Counted from the first letter of the stretch, positions 12,380-23,779 are shown. The stretch: 64,000 bases of DNA from Tragulus kanchil (GCA_022376925.1 JAIOJX010000025.1:141815301-141879300), one strand, 5' to 3'. Program-made: numbers and translations. The notes: generated by a model not told the origin, from the sequence alone.

Positions 12380-12654
12380 ATCATTTATTTATGATAATGA
12401 GTCAATATGTATTCCTGGATATTGATTTTATACTTTGGGCTACAATGGAGCATGTAATTAATTACTCGTTGCTTGACATATTCCAACTTTAGCCTTTGGA
12501 GGATTTTTCATTTGGCTTCTGTGTTTCTTGGACATAGCTCTGCTCTTAATTCTTAGTGTTTTGTTTTCATTTTTATCTTTGCATTTCAGTTTGTGAAATT
12601 TCTATTGACATATATTCAAACTCACTGATTCTTTGCTGCATTCGGTCTATTAGA
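12380..12654 (-). mobile_element. Old LINE-like fragment, left part
   Basis: The segment ending 'atttcagtttgtgaaatttctattgacatatattcaaactcactgattc' resembles an old L1-type 3' UTR in antisense. It continues after the SINE at 12655-12870. Family assignment is uncertain. Confidence 0.4.
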
Positions 12655-12872
12655 CGTGTGTGTGTGCTCAAGTTGCTCAGTTATGTCTGACTTTTTGCAA
12701 CCCCATGACTGTATCCCTCTAGGCTGCTTTGCCCATGGAATTCTCCAGACAAAAATACTGAAATGGGTTGCCATTTCAGCCTCCAGGAGATCTTTCCAAT
12801 CCAGGGATCAAACTCGTGTTCCTTGTGTCTCCTGTATTGGCAGGCGGATTCTTTACCACTGCGGCCTACTCA
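12655..12872 (-). mobile_element. Bov-tA-type SINE
   Basis: Antisense Bov-tA/BovA element with 'ttgctcagttatgtctgact', 'catggaattctccagacaa', 'atgggttgccatttc' and the antisense tRNA-like head 'ggcggattctttaccactg'. It splits an older LINE-like repeat. The overlapping plus frame at 12656-13006 is a SINE read-through, not a gene. Confidence 0.9.
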
Positions 12873-13198
12873 AAAGCCATTCTCACTTTGTTACAGTGTT
12901 TTTGATTTCTGACATTTCTTTTGATTCTTCATTAGCATTCCAATCTCTATGCTTACAGTATCATCTGTTCTTACATGTTGTCCACTTTTCCCATCAAAGT
13001 TCTTAACATGTTAGTCACAGTTATTTTAAATTTCCTCCACAACAATTCCAACATTCATGTAGTATTTGATCTGATTCTGGTGCTTTTTAAAAATCTCTTA
13101 AAACCATGATTTTTCTTGCCCTGTGACATGTTCATTTTTAAGTAAAAAAAATTTGTGTAAAAATTATAAAGATCTTGAGTAAAAAGGCTGGATGTGAG
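12873..13198 (-). mobile_element. Old LINE-like fragment, right part
   Basis: Continues the repeat interrupted by the SINE: 'gttacagtgtttttgatttctgacattt', 'acatgttgtccac', 'ttaaatttcctccacaacaattccaacat' and 'gatctgattctggtgct'. Recognised only by the general look of old L1 3' UTR sequence. Confidence 0.4.
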
Positions 13199-15327
13199 GA
13201 TTTATGTTACTTTGGCTACAGGTCTGGGATATAACCATGGACAGAGGAGCCTGACAGACTACGGTCCATGGAGTTGCAAAGAGTTGGACTCAACTGAGTG
13301 ATTAACACTTTCACTCTCAATAGGGAAATAGTACATTTTCAAAAGACAGTGTTGACACAGCTACATGCTCTTATGCAAATAAGTGAATTTGGACCAGTTT
13401 ACACCATATGCAAAAAATAATTCAAATTAGATTGTACCTCTAAATATGAAAGCTAAATGATGAAAATTTTAGAAGAATTGTGTAGGAGCAAGTTTGCATG
13501 ACATTAGATTCAATGGGAATTGTTTACGTGTAAAAACAAAATACAGGCAGGGAAGGAAAAAAAAAGCTAGAATGGATTTCAAAAAATTAAAAATACTTTT
13601 GTTACAAATGATACCTCAAAAAAAGTGAAAATGCAACTCATGTAATAGAAAAAAATTGAGATCTAAAATACAAAAAGCATACTTCCAATACAATAATAAA
13701 AAGACAACCTGATTAAAAATTAGAAATGGAAATCAAACCACTATGATATATTACCTACACCAATATTACACCTACTTAGAAAGCTGTAATCAAAAAGATA
13801 GATAATAGCAAATGTTGGTGAGGATATGGGAAATTGAAACTCATTTACTGCTGGTTAGAATGTAAAATGGTTCAGCCACTTGGAAAAAATGTTTGACAGT
13901 TTCTGCAAAAGTTCAACATATAGTTATCATGTGATCCAGGAATTTTTTCCTTGTTATATACATAAGAAAAATGAAAACATATATCCACACAAAAACGTGT
14001 ACAAATGTGCTAGCAGTATTTTTCATAATAGCCCAAGTGTGAAACAACCCAATGTCTATCATCTGCTGAGTGGATTAAAAAGTGCTGTAACCATACATTG
14101 AATATTATTCAGCCATGAAAAGTAATGAAGTGCTGATATATTCTATAATATTGACAGACCTTGAAAATATTATTTTATGTGAAAGAAACCAATCAAAAAT
14201 ATCATATGATTTCATTTATATGAAGCAGATCCAGAAAAGGCAGACCAAAAAATCAAAAATATCAAGTCTTGAGTGGCTGATGTGATTTATGTTACTTTGG
14301 CTACAGGTCTGGGATATAACCATGGACAGAGGAGCCTGACAGACTACGGTCCATGGAGTTGCAAAGAGTTGGACTCAACTGAGTGATTAACACTTTCACT
14401 CTCAATAGGAAATAGTACATTTTCAAAAGACAGTGTTGACACAGCTACATGCTCTTATGCAAATAAGTGAATTTGGACCAGTTTACACCATATGCAAAAA
14501 ATAATTCAAATTAGATTGTACCTCTAAATATGAAAGCTAAATGATGAAAATTTTAGAAGAATTGTGTAGGAGCAAGTTTGCATGACATTAGATTCAATGG
14601 GAATTGTTTACGTGTAAAAACAAAATACAGGCAGGGAAGGAAAAAAATAGCTACACTGGATTTCAAAAAATTAAAAATACTTTTGTTACAAATGATACCT
14701 CAAAAAAAGTGAAAATGCAACTCATGTAATAGAAAAAAATTGAGATCTAAAATACAAAAAGCATACTTCCAATACAATAATAAAAAGACAACCTGATTAA
14801 AAATTAGAAATGGAAATCAAACCACTATGATATATTACCTACACCAATATTACACCTACTTAGAAAGCTGTAATCAAAAAGATAGATAATAGCAAATGTT
14901 GGTGAGGATATGGGAAATTGAAACTCATTTACTGCTGGTTAGAATGTAAAATGGTTCAGCCACTTGGAAAAAATGTTTGACAGTTTCTGCAAAAGTTCAA
15001 CATATAGTTATCATGTGATCCAGGAATTTTTTCCTTGTTATATACATAAGAAAAATGAAAACATATATCCACACAAAAACGTGTACAAATGTGCTAGCAG
15101 TATTTTTCATAATAGCCCAAGTGTGAAACAACCCAATGTCTATCATCTGCTGAGTGGATTAAAAAGTGCTGTAACCATACATTGAATATTATTCAGCCAT
15201 GAAAAGTAATGAAGTGCTGATATATTCTATAATATTGACAGACCTTGAAAATATTATTTTATGTGAAAGAAACCAATCAAAAATATCATATGATTTCATT
15301 TATATGAAGCAGATCCAGAAAAGGCAG
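13199..15327 (+). repeat. Duplication 5, direct, ~1.05 kb
   Basis: 13199-14243 recurs at 14284-15327 (offset 1085, then 1084). Differences I saw: one G fewer in 'tagggaaatag' and a few changes in and after the A-run near 13558-13572 versus 14641-14655. The 40-bp filler is at 14244-14283. Confidence 0.95.
13220..13318 (+). mobile_element. Bov-tA SINE 3' fragment
   Basis: 'accatggacagaggagcctgacagac', then 'ggtccatggagttgcaaagagttggactcaactgagtgattaacactttcac', is the 3' half of Bov-tA. Its tRNA head is missing. The second copy, 14304-14401, is the duplication. Confidence 0.85.
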
Positions 15328-15445
15328 CTCTACAGAGACAAAAAAGGAAGTTAGTAGCTCCCTGGGGGAGGGGCAATGGGGATTAACTGCTAATACTATC
15401 AAGGTTACTTTTGTGGGTGAAAAGTTTGTTTTATATTTAAGTAGC
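13330..15445 (+). mobile_element. Old L1 ORF2 C-terminal part and 3' UTR (contains the duplication)
   Basis: Diverged L1 in sense orientation. It contains the 'ttacaccatatgcaaaaaataattcaaattagatt' region, 'gttggtgaggatatgggaaattgaaactcatttactgctggt', 'aatagcccaagtgtgaaacaacccaatg' and 'gaatattattcagccatgaaaagtaatgaa', in the normal L1 order. The sequence runs to 14243, is reset by duplication 5, and then finishes through 'gctccctgggggaggggcaatgggg'. Frames 13880-14101 and 14964-15185 are the same dead ORF2 remnant. Confidence 0.82.
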
Positions 15446-15614
15446 AGTGACGATCACTAGGTTTTGTGATTATATAAAAACATTAGTTAATTGTACATTT
15501 TAAATAGGTTAATTTTCTGACATGAGTTATATATTGATAAAGCTATTAAAAAAGAAAAATAGTGTAATGATGGAAGGAGTAAGAAAAGCAAGTAAGAGAA
15601 AAAGATTGTTTTTT

Positions 15615-15810
15615 GAGTATATACCAGGGACCAGATATTATGTTGGACTTTTCACATGCATTGATTTATGTAATGCTCATGGCAAACAAGATACGTTTGA
15701 CTATCTTTCAGTTACTACAAAAATAAATTGAACCTTAGAGAACTTAAATAACTTTCTACAGGCTATCAGAATATGATAAAATTGTGATTCATACCAAAGC
15801 CCAATTGACA
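15615..15810 (-). mobile_element. MIR SINE relic
   Basis: 'accagggaccagatattatgttggac...ttcacatgcattgatttatgtaatgctcatggc' follows the antisense MIR 3' region, then a weak core match. Duplicated at 16649-16844. The 69-codon frame overlapping it is not credible as a gene. Confidence 0.6.
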
Positions 15811-16521
15811 ACAGTACCCATGATCTTTCAACACACCAGATAAACAGAATTTAAAGAAACTCATTTTTCTTCCAAATCATTAGAATTCTTCTTTATCTTC
15901 ACAGGTTAGAACTTATTTAATTCACTGAAAAGTTTAAATAGATAAGATAAAACATTGGGGAGATGAGAGAAATATTGGCTCACACCATTAAATTAGACAT
16001 ATGTATTTAAGCAGCACTTTGATTTGCAGAATGCACAGTGATCATTTTTTCTGGGGTATCATTAATGAAGAATAAACAAATCATTTTCTGGGACCGAACT
16101 CTTGTTGATTCTAAGAATTATAATTATCAGCAGTATTCATTTCAAATTCAGAACCATGCTGACAGTGAACAGACAACTTTGTTTGAGTCAGGCAAGCTTT
16201 TGAAAATATTATTCTTATTTCATTTTTGTAAGAAGATTTAAAAAATACGCAATGGTTGTCATTTAAAATTTCCAGTCACAATAAAATTAATTCCTAGTTT
16301 ATTCTGTGAAAAGTAATATACTGTTTTCAAAAAAGGTTTGTAAGCCTTATAAAACATATGAATGAAAAGTGATGCTGTCATTAACATGCCAAGTGTTACA
16401 CTGAATTCAAATTATGGATAAGGTAAATTTTGATTATACCTTCCATTGACTCTGTCTTCCAATGACTTCCCTTATTAGTTCACTTTTTATGCTACTATAT
16501 TCTCTACAACATATTGAAGAT
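15811..16521. other. AT-rich sequence, no recognised feature
   Basis: No repeat or exon recognised. The 67-codon frame at 16038-16241 has no support beyond being open. Same sequence at 16845-17555. Confidence 0.5.
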
Positions 16522-17555
16522 CACAGTTTTGAAAAAAAAGGTTTAATTTTCTGACATGAGTTATATATTGATAAAGCTATTAAAAAAGAAAAATAGTGTA
16601 ATGATGGAAGGAGTAAGAAAAGCAAGTAAGAGAAAAAGATTGTTTTTTGAGTATATACCAGGGACCAGATATTATGTTGGACTTTTCACATGCATTGATT
16701 TATGTAATGCTCATGGCAAACAAGATACGTTTGACTATCTTTCAGTTACTACAAAAATAAATTGAACCTTAGAGAACTTAAATAACTTTCTACAGGCTAT
16801 CAGAATATGATAAAATTGTGATTCATACCAAAGCCCAATTGACAACAGTACCCATGATCTTTCAACACACCAGATAAACAGAATTTAAAGAAACTCATTT
16901 TTCTTCCAAATCATTAGAATTCTTCTTTATCTTCACAGGTTAGAACTTATTTAATTCACTGAAAAGTTTAAATAGATAAGATAAAACATTGGGGAGATGA
17001 GAGAAATATTGGCTCACACCATTAAATTAGACATATGTATTTAAGCAGCACTTTGATTTGCAGAATGCACAGTGATCATTTTTTCTGGGGTATCATTAAT
17101 GAAGAATAAACAAATCATTTTCTGGGACCGAACTCTTGTTGATTCTAAGAATTATAATTATCAGCAGTATTCATTTCAAATTCAGAACCATGCTGACAGT
17201 GAACAGACAACTTTGTTTGAGTCAGGCAAGCTTTTGAAAATATTATTCTTATTTCATTTTTGTAAGAAGATTTAAAAAATACGCAATGGTTGTCATTTAA
17301 AATTTCCAGTCACAATAAAATTAATTCCTAGTTTATTCTGTGAAAAGTAATATACTGTTTTCAAAAAAGGTTTGTAAGCCTTATAAAACATATGAATGAA
17401 AAGTGATGCTGTCATTAACATGCCAAGTGTTACACTGAATTCAAATTATGGATAAGGTAAATTTTGATTATACCTTCCATTGACTCTGTCTTCCAATGAC
17501 TTCCCTTATTAGTTCACTTTTTATGCTACTATATTCTCTACAATATATTGAAGAT

Positions 17556-17910
17556 AAAATTAAAAGGAAATATTTAAATCACTTTGTCTGCATAATTTTT
17601 TTAACTTTATCAATTTTTTCCTTTATTAAAACATACAGTCTTTGAAATACAGGTGCTTTGACTTGACTAGATTAACAAGGTGCTAATTTAAGGGAACATC
17701 TGGTTTTTTATAACTGCCTAGGATGGGAAAAAAAGGGATCCAGATGCTTGCATAATTCATCCCTCCATTTCTCTCTGGTTTAAAATAAAAATATCTTTGC
17801 AGTAAATATATAAGAAAAAAATTCAGTGTTGTTGGGCTCACATATCAAAAATGTATGCATATGTGTTTTTCTAAATTTCTCAAATTAGGGGTGTGCACAA
17901 ACCCACTATA
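17556..17910. other. No recognised feature
   Basis: Single-copy AT-rich DNA between duplication 6 and a Bov-tA SINE. Confidence 0.5.
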
Positions 17911-18128
17911 GCGTTTCCCAGTTGGTGCTATTGGTAAAGAACCCACCTGCCATTGCAGGAGACAGAAGAGGTGCAGGTTCAATCCCTGGGTAGGGAAGAT
18001 CCCCTGGAGGAGGGTGTGGTAACCCACTCCAGTATTCTTGTCTGAAGAATCACATGGACAGAGGAGCCTGGTGGGCTACACTCTATAGGGTTGCAAAGAG
18101 TTGGATACAACGGAAGCAACTTAGCACA
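17911..18128 (+). mobile_element. Bov-tA SINE
   Basis: Sense Bov-tA with a diverged head (gcgtttcccagttggtgct), the tRNA body 'taaagaacccacctgcc', a B-box-like 'ggttcaatccc' near 17976, and the 3' part 'ggttgcaaagagttggatacaac'. Confidence 0.9.
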
Positions 18129-18369
18129 CACAAATGCACAAACATACTATATATGTGTGTATATAGATATGATTTTTTATTACAACTCTGAAAACCATTT
18201 ACTGCAGCTATTTTGACCTTTTTAGGAAACATACATATGGTAGGCATATTTCCAAGATATGACCCTAGGTCTCCACCCTCTGGTATGTATTCTCCAATTG
18301 ATCCTCAGCCAACACTGGGTTTGAACTCTATCGGTCCCCCTATAATACAGATATTTTTCAATAAATATA

Positions 18370-18576
18370 TAGCTGGCCCTCCATATCTGTAGATTCTTCA
18401 TTTGAGGATTTAACCAACCACAGATGGCAAGCCTAATACGTGGTCCTGGGTTGGTTGAATCCAATGATGTAGAATTTGAAGATAGGGAAGGCAGACTAGG
18501 GGACTTGAGTGTCTTAGAATTTGACATCCTGGGTGAATCCTCAAACCAACTCCCCTAGGACAGCAAGGGATGACTG
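18370..18576 (+). mobile_element. Tigger-like (Tc1/mariner) non-autonomous DNA transposon
   Basis: The left terminus 'agctggccctccatatctgtag' and right terminus 'caagggatgactg' are inverted-repeat partners. Inside are the familiar Tigger-type phrases 'gatttaaccaaccacagatgg', 'gggacttgagtgtctta' and 'ccaactcccctagga'. Flanking TA is consistent with a TA target. Too short to encode a transposase. It lies next to or within an LTR relic. Confidence 0.75.
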
Positions 18577-18617
18577 GAATTACCTCCCCTTGATTGTGGC
18601 AGTGAACTGTCAGTATG

Positions 18618-18990
18618 CCACTCCTGTGATGAAAAGTGAAAGTGTTAATTACTCAGTTACTTTCAACTCTTCTTTTATTCTTTAAAATATGGAACGCTTC
18701 ATGAATTTGTGTGTCATCCTTGTGCAGGGGCCATGCTAATCTTTTCTGTATTGTTCCAGTTTTAGTATATGTGCTGCTGAAGCGAGCACTATGCCCAACT
18801 TTTTGTGATCCCATGGACTGCAGCTCATCATGCTTCTCTGTCCATGGAATTCTCCAGGCAAGCATAGTAGAGTAGGTAGCCATATCCTTCTCAAAGGGAT
18901 ATTCCCCGCCCACGGATTGAGCCTGGCTCTCCCTCACTGTAGGGTGATTCTTTACTATCTGAGCCACTAGGGAAGTCCCACTCCCTTGAT
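18618..18990 (-). mobile_element. Bov-tA/BovA SINE with target-site duplication, split by a U6 retrocopy
   Basis: Antisense SINE with 'gaaagtgttaattactcag' at the left and the antisense tRNA head 'gagccactagggaagt' at the right. It is flanked by near-identical repeats CCACTCCTGTGAT (18618-18630) and CCACTCCCTTGAT (18978-18990). A U6 snRNA copy interrupts it at 18684-18789. The SINE sits inside a MaLR-type LTR. Confidence 0.88.
18684..18789 (-). pseudogene. U6 spliceosomal snRNA retropseudogene
   Basis: On the minus strand this is a full-length U6 snRNA: the 5' end GTGCTCGCTTCAGCAGCAC, the conserved ACTAAAACTGG region, and the 3' end with GAAGCGTTCCATATTTT. I count about seven differences from the usual mammalian U6, five of them CpG to TpG/CpA changes, which is decay and not selection. 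It lies inside a SINE with no upstream snRNA promoter elements, so it is a retrocopy probably placed by L1 machinery. Confidence 0.93.
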
Positions 18991-19571
18991 AGGTAACTGT
19001 ATTTGGCATATGTAAAGAAATTTGATAGATAGAAGGCTAAGTGGCTAGCTTACTGTAATCAAAGGAAAATTATCCCTAGTGGACCTGACCTAATGAGCTT
19101 AGCTCCTCAAAGCAGAGAGGAAACTATCGTACTGGCCTTTAAGAAGAAACCTGTCAGGGAATAGTACAGTTGTGAGAAAATTGATTCTGCTTCTAATGAT
19201 GAAAGCTGAAGAAAGGACCCTGGATTGATGGTAAGACCTGGTGGCACTTTGTTTGCAGCCATTTGAGAGCCTAAGCAGAAGACACGGCTCAGCTATTGTC
19301 GGACTTCCATTCCATAGTCACTGCAGGGTAATACATGTAAGCTGTTGCAAGCTGCTAAATCTGTGGAAGTTTGTTGCACAGCAATGAAAAAATAATCCAG
19401 TATAAATTTGATAGTGCGTTCATTAACATTCCCATCATGAATTTTAACCTAAAAAACTAGAGTTAATTTCAAAGAACTTTGCATAATGTAAAGGATTATT
19501 TTCTGTCCTGACGCTAATAAGTTCATTAGTAGAAACTTTGTAAGTGTGACAGCCACAGGTAAATCTCAAGC

Positions 19572-19929
19572 TAAAATTGATTTAACTAGTAGGACGGTCT
19601 TGATATCACACACAGGGAACTCATGAAAAAAAAAAAAAGACAGAGCATAGACATAGGGACATCGTGGTGAATAAATAGGGAGGGGGAAGCATGGAGGAAG
19701 TAACAAGGAAACCTATAGTGTTATGTGTGGAAAAGATAGCTAGTGTCACAGTGCTAAGGGAATAGGAGTGCTTACAATGGCTTGGGGCAAAGGTCTGGAG
19801 GGGTGGGATGGGGGATATGGGTGGGTGGGGACCATGGATACACATATGACTGATCTGGGAACATACATGTATGTGAACAACAAAACTCTGTAAAACCTTT
19901 AAAGAATAAAAAAAAAAAAAAAAAGATCC

Positions 19930-19960
<31 letters not shown>

Positions 19961-20013
19961 AAAAATTAAAATTTTAATGTAAAAAAAAAAAAAAATAAAT
20001 AAAATTGATTTAA
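19572..20013 (+). mobile_element. Unrecognised retroposon, ~414 bp, with perfect 14-bp target-site duplication
   Basis: A 414-bp insertion (19586-19999) flanked by the perfect repeat TAAAATTGATTTAA at 19572-19585 and 20000-20013. The body is G-rich on the plus strand (around 19680-19690 and 19797-19832), ends in 'aacaacaaaactctgtaaaacc', and is followed by an A-rich/AAAT tail from about 19908. The 3' end matches another insertion at 54100-54183. The G-rich stretch, A-tail and duplication are typical of an L1-mobilised 3' end, but I do not recognise it as ruminant L1, BovB or a known SINE. Confidence 0.75.
19933..19972. repeat. (AAAT)n simple repeat
   Basis: About eight AAAT units in the tail of the retroposon described at 19572-20013. 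Confidence 0.9.
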
Positions 20014-20442
20014 GGCACATCCTTGAATATAAAAGATATTTTTCTATAAACAGACTAAGAAAGAGGATTATTGTAATACATTGTAAAATAAAAGAGATTT
20101 ACAGAATAACCAGTTGAAGTTTAGCTGTTAATGCTAGGAATATTTTCCAAGTTGACTGGGTTTTGTGAGGCTGGGGTGAAAAATGTCTTACAAAATAAAA
20201 AGATGTTTTTTATTTTTTCAAGACCCAATTGCAGAGGGAGATCTAGCTGGAGGCAACGTAGTTCTTTCATAAGCATTGTTTAGCTTTGCAATGATACTTG
20301 AGAAATTTAGAAACCATTTTCAAAAGGAGGAATAGAAGAAACAAAAGAAGTTTTATTTCAATTTTTCCTTTGTTTTAATGTTAGAAATTGACTAGGGAGC
20401 AAGAATTCCTTTTGGTCACTAATAGAAAAATTGACCTAGTGC
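20014..20442. other. No recognised feature
   Basis: Single-copy AT-rich DNA. The stretch at 20321-20358 reappears in the filler of duplication 7 (21486-21523). Confidence 0.5.
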
Positions 20443-22591
20443 TAACAGGTGTCACAGTCACTTCATCAAATCAGAGACACAGTGGGACAAAAAAAGGAAT
20501 ATACCTGACAACATTTAGCATTTTTGCATGAAAAGAATCATAGTCATAGGAATGGCAAATACTCAGAAGACCAATTACAGAAGAAATAAGGTACAGAGTA
20601 TATTATCTGAGAGCAGCTTAGAAGGATCCGTACCCACTGGTAAAATAAATGGCAAGACATGAGCAAGGCAGTCATCATTTTTATGCAATTGGAAAACAAA
20701 TAGAAGAATCATGTTATTGTGAATTCCCATTAACTATTACAAGTTGTACTGGAACATTTAAGAAGCACAATGAATAACCAATGAGTTTATTATATTCATC
20801 ACTTCCAGAGTGAATTGATACAAATTTTATGAGAGCTTGTATTTTATTTACCAAAGTTTCAATATCTATGATTTTGTCTGAACCCTGATGAAGAGGTGGA
20901 TTTTTTATATGCTTATGCTTATAATTACCAACATTTCATTTTTTTCTATCCTTCTTCCTCATTAGTATATATTCTAGTATCCAAACCTCTGAAATTCATC
21001 ACATGCTATTTAGTTAAATGCTATTCACTTAAAATTGCTGATTAGACAAAAGAAATTCACACAGGAAATTATAAAATTTAACATCACAATATGTTAATTT
21101 GCTTGTTTGATTTTCTTGGGAGAGGTTAACAGTGTAAATCCTTGTTTTTTAACATTATTTTGTTAGAGATTTCATATTGATCTTATGACTATAATTGTAG
21201 AAAGTTACACATTTCAGAAAAGTCCTTCCCGACTCCATGTTAATGTTTCTTTATTCTTATGCTTAGTCTCACTTCTACAAATGTTATATACAATTCCTTG
21301 AGCATAAAGGCAATGCTTCCATAGTTGCTGTTGTTGTTTAGTCCCTAAGCCATGTCTGACTCTTTTGCAATCCCGTGGTCTATAACCTGCCAGGTTCCTC
21401 TGTGGATGGAATTTTCCAGGCAAGAATATTAGAGTGGGTTACCATTTCCTTCTCAGGCAATCTTCCCAACCCAGGGTTGAATCTCCAAAAGGAGGAATAG
21501 AAGAAACAAAAGAAGTTTTATTTCCTGACAACATTTTAAGTGCAGTAACAGGTGTCACAGTCACTTCATCAAATCAGAGACACAGTGGGACAAAAAAAGG
21601 AATATACCTGACAACATTTAGCATTTTTGCATGAAAAGAATCATAGTCATAGGAATGGCAAATACTCAGAAGACCAATTACAGAAGAAATAAGGTACAGA
21701 GTATATTATCTGAGAGCAGCTTAGAAGGATCCGTACCCACTGGTAAAATAAATGGCAAGACATGAGCAAGGCAGTCATCATTTTTATGCAATTGGAAAAC
21801 AAATAGAAGAATCATGTTATTGTGAATTCCCATTAACTATTACAAGTTGTACTGGAACATTTAAGAAGCACAATGAATAACCAATGAGTTTATTATATTC
21901 ATCACTTCCAGAGTGAATTGATACAAATTTTATGAGAGCTTGTATTTTATTTACCAAAGTTTCAATATCTATGATTTTGTCTGAACCCTGATGAAGAGGT
22001 GGATTTTTTATATGCTTATGCTTATAATTACCAACATTTCATTTTTTTCTATCCTTCTTCCTCATTAGTATATATTCTAGTATCCAAACCTCTGAAATTC
22101 ATCACATGCTATTTAGTTAAATGCTATTCACTTAAAATTGCTGATTAGACAAAAGAAATTCACACAGGAAATTATAAAATTTAACATCACAATATGTTAA
22201 TTTGCTTGTTTGATTTTCTTGGGAGAGGTTAACAGTGTAAATCCTTGTTTTTTAACATTATTTTGTTAGAGATTTCATATTGATCTTATGACTATAATTG
22301 TAGAAAGTTACACATTTCAGAAAAGTCCTTCCCGACTCCATGTTAATGTTTCTTTATTCTTATGCTTAGTCTCACTTCTACAAATGTTATATACAATTCC
22401 TTGAGCATAAAGGCAATGCTTCCATAGTTGCTGTTGTTGTTTAGTCCCTAAGCCATGTCTGACTCTTTTGCAATCCCGTGGTCTATAACCTGCCAGGTTC
22501 CTCTGTGGATGGAATTTTCCAGGCAAGAATATTAGAGTGGGTTACCATTTCCTTCTCCAGGCAATCTTCCCAACCCAGGGTTGAACCTCCA
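20443..22591 (+). repeat. Duplication 7, direct, ~1.05 kb, scrambled junction
   Basis: 20443-21487 recurs at 21546-22591 (offset 1103, then 1104 after a missing C in 'cttctcaggc' versus 'cttctccaggc'). The filler, about 21487-21545, repeats 20321-20358 and then jumps with damaged sequence to the start of the copy. It is a shortened version of what lies left of copy A. Confidence 0.95.
21325..21487 (-). mobile_element. Bov-tA SINE, truncated by duplication junction
   Basis: Antisense Bov-tA from 'ttgttgtttagtccctaagcc' to 'ccaacccagggttgaatctcc', where the junction cuts off the tRNA-derived head that is present in the copy at 22429-22643. Confidence 0.88.
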
Positions 22592-22643
22592 TCTCTTGCA
22601 CTGGTAGGCAGATTTTTTTTACTACTGAGCCACCAGGGAAGCC
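22429..22643 (-). mobile_element. Bov-tA SINE (complete copy)
   Basis: Antisense element from 'gctgttgttgtttagtcc' to the antisense head 'ctgagccaccagggaagcc', with a T-run inside the head region. A second complete copy lies at 23565-23779 (duplication 8) and a truncated one at 21325-21487 (duplication 7). Confidence 0.9.
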
Positions 22644-23257
22644 ACTCTTGAATAATTGTTCCTCCTTGAAACTCACCCAGTTACTCTTTGACTATTTATA
22701 TCAATCTTTCTGAATCATTCCTTTGAAATATATTCCACTTTGGGGGCTATTTGTTCTATCTGTCTTGATTCTTAAGGGTTGTTTCCTATCTGGTAAAACC
22801 ATGGGCCCTTGATCTGCAGTTTTAAGAAAGTATTTCTTCCCCCCACCACCAAAAAGCTGGTTCCCTTTGGTGTTAATTTATAAGTCAACTCTCTGACATC
22901 TCAGTTAAATTTTTATTAGGTATCTTTGCATTCTGTTTTCCCTTTCTGTTCTAGTTATAATAATAATATCTTTCCTAATATTTTGAGATTAACAATAAAT
23001 CAGAGACTTTACTCATGTATTTCACTTTAATAACACTTTATCTTAAATCATTCTTTCCCTAATGTTTTATCACTCTTCATTTCTTCAGTTTAAGTCTTCT
23101 ACTGCTCCTGTGCTTGTAATAATTTTGAAGTATGTATGTTTCTAAGACATTTTTTAAATAAAGTATACAGACTAAATGTTCTGATAAAGGCCCTTAAAAA
23201 TCTCCTTCATCTTTAGTTGTGCTCATTTTACTTGCTTATTTTTCTGCATCTACTTCT

Positions 23258-23359
23258 CAAGGGGCACTAGCAATAAAGAACCCACCTGACAGTACAGGAG
23301 ACATAAACAATATGTATTTGATCCCTGGGTCAGGAAGATCCTCTGGAGGAGGGCATGGC
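23258..23359 (+). mobile_element. Bov-tA SINE 5' half, truncated by junction
   Basis: Sense Bov-tA head and middle ('taaagaacccacctgacag', 'tgatccctgggtcaggaag') that stops at the duplication 8 junction. The full element is at 24394-24612. Confidence 0.88.
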
Positions 23360-23564
23360 CCGTATTGGGACATTATTTTGTTAGGGAGAGGTTAACAGTG
23401 TAAATCAATTTTTGAATTCTTTTTTGACTATAATTGTAGAAAGTTACACATTTCAGAAAAGTCCTTCCCGACTCCATGTTAATGTTTCTTTATTCTTATG
23501 CTTAGTCTCACTTCTACAAATGTTATATACAATTCCTTGAGCATAAAGGCAATGCTTCCATAGT

Positions 23565-23779
23565 TGCTGTTGTTGTTTAGTCCCTAAGCCATGTCTGACT
23601 CTTTTGCAATCCCGTGGTCTATAACCTGCCAGGTTCCTCTGTGGATGGAATTTTCCAGGCAAGAATATTAGAGTGGGTTACCATTTCCTTCTCCAGGCAA
23701 TCTTCCCAACCCAGGGTTGAACCTCCATCTCTTGCACTGGTAGGCAGATTTTTTTTACTACTGAGCCACCAGGGAAGCC
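23565..23779 (-). mobile_element. Bov-tA SINE, copy by duplication
   Basis: Same element as 22429-22643, carried by duplication 8. Confidence 0.9.

Larger units (their letters stand above)
15509..17555 (+). repeat. Duplication 6, direct, ~1.01 kb
   Basis: 15509-16521 recurs at 16543-17555 (offset 1034, the shortest). One difference noticed, C at 16510 versus T at 17544. The 21-bp filler is at 16522-16542 and includes an A-run. Confidence 0.95.
18577..19405 (+). mobile_element. ERVL-MaLR-type LTR (MLT1-like), interrupted
   Basis: Old LTR of the same type as 11330-11915: 'ccccttgattgtggcagtgaactgtcagtatgcc', then after the SINE 'aggtaactgtatttggcatatg', 'gacctgacctaatgagctt', 'gcagagaggaaact' and the 3' part 'gctgctaaatctgtggaagtttgttgcacagcaatg'. 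Joining the parts on either side of the SINE (18631-18977) restores a continuous LTR. Non-coding. Confidence 0.65.

Noticed and set aside
18684..18789. Functional U6 snRNA gene
   Set aside because: It sits in a SINE, lacks upstream snRNA promoter elements and has CpG decay, so it is a pseudogene.
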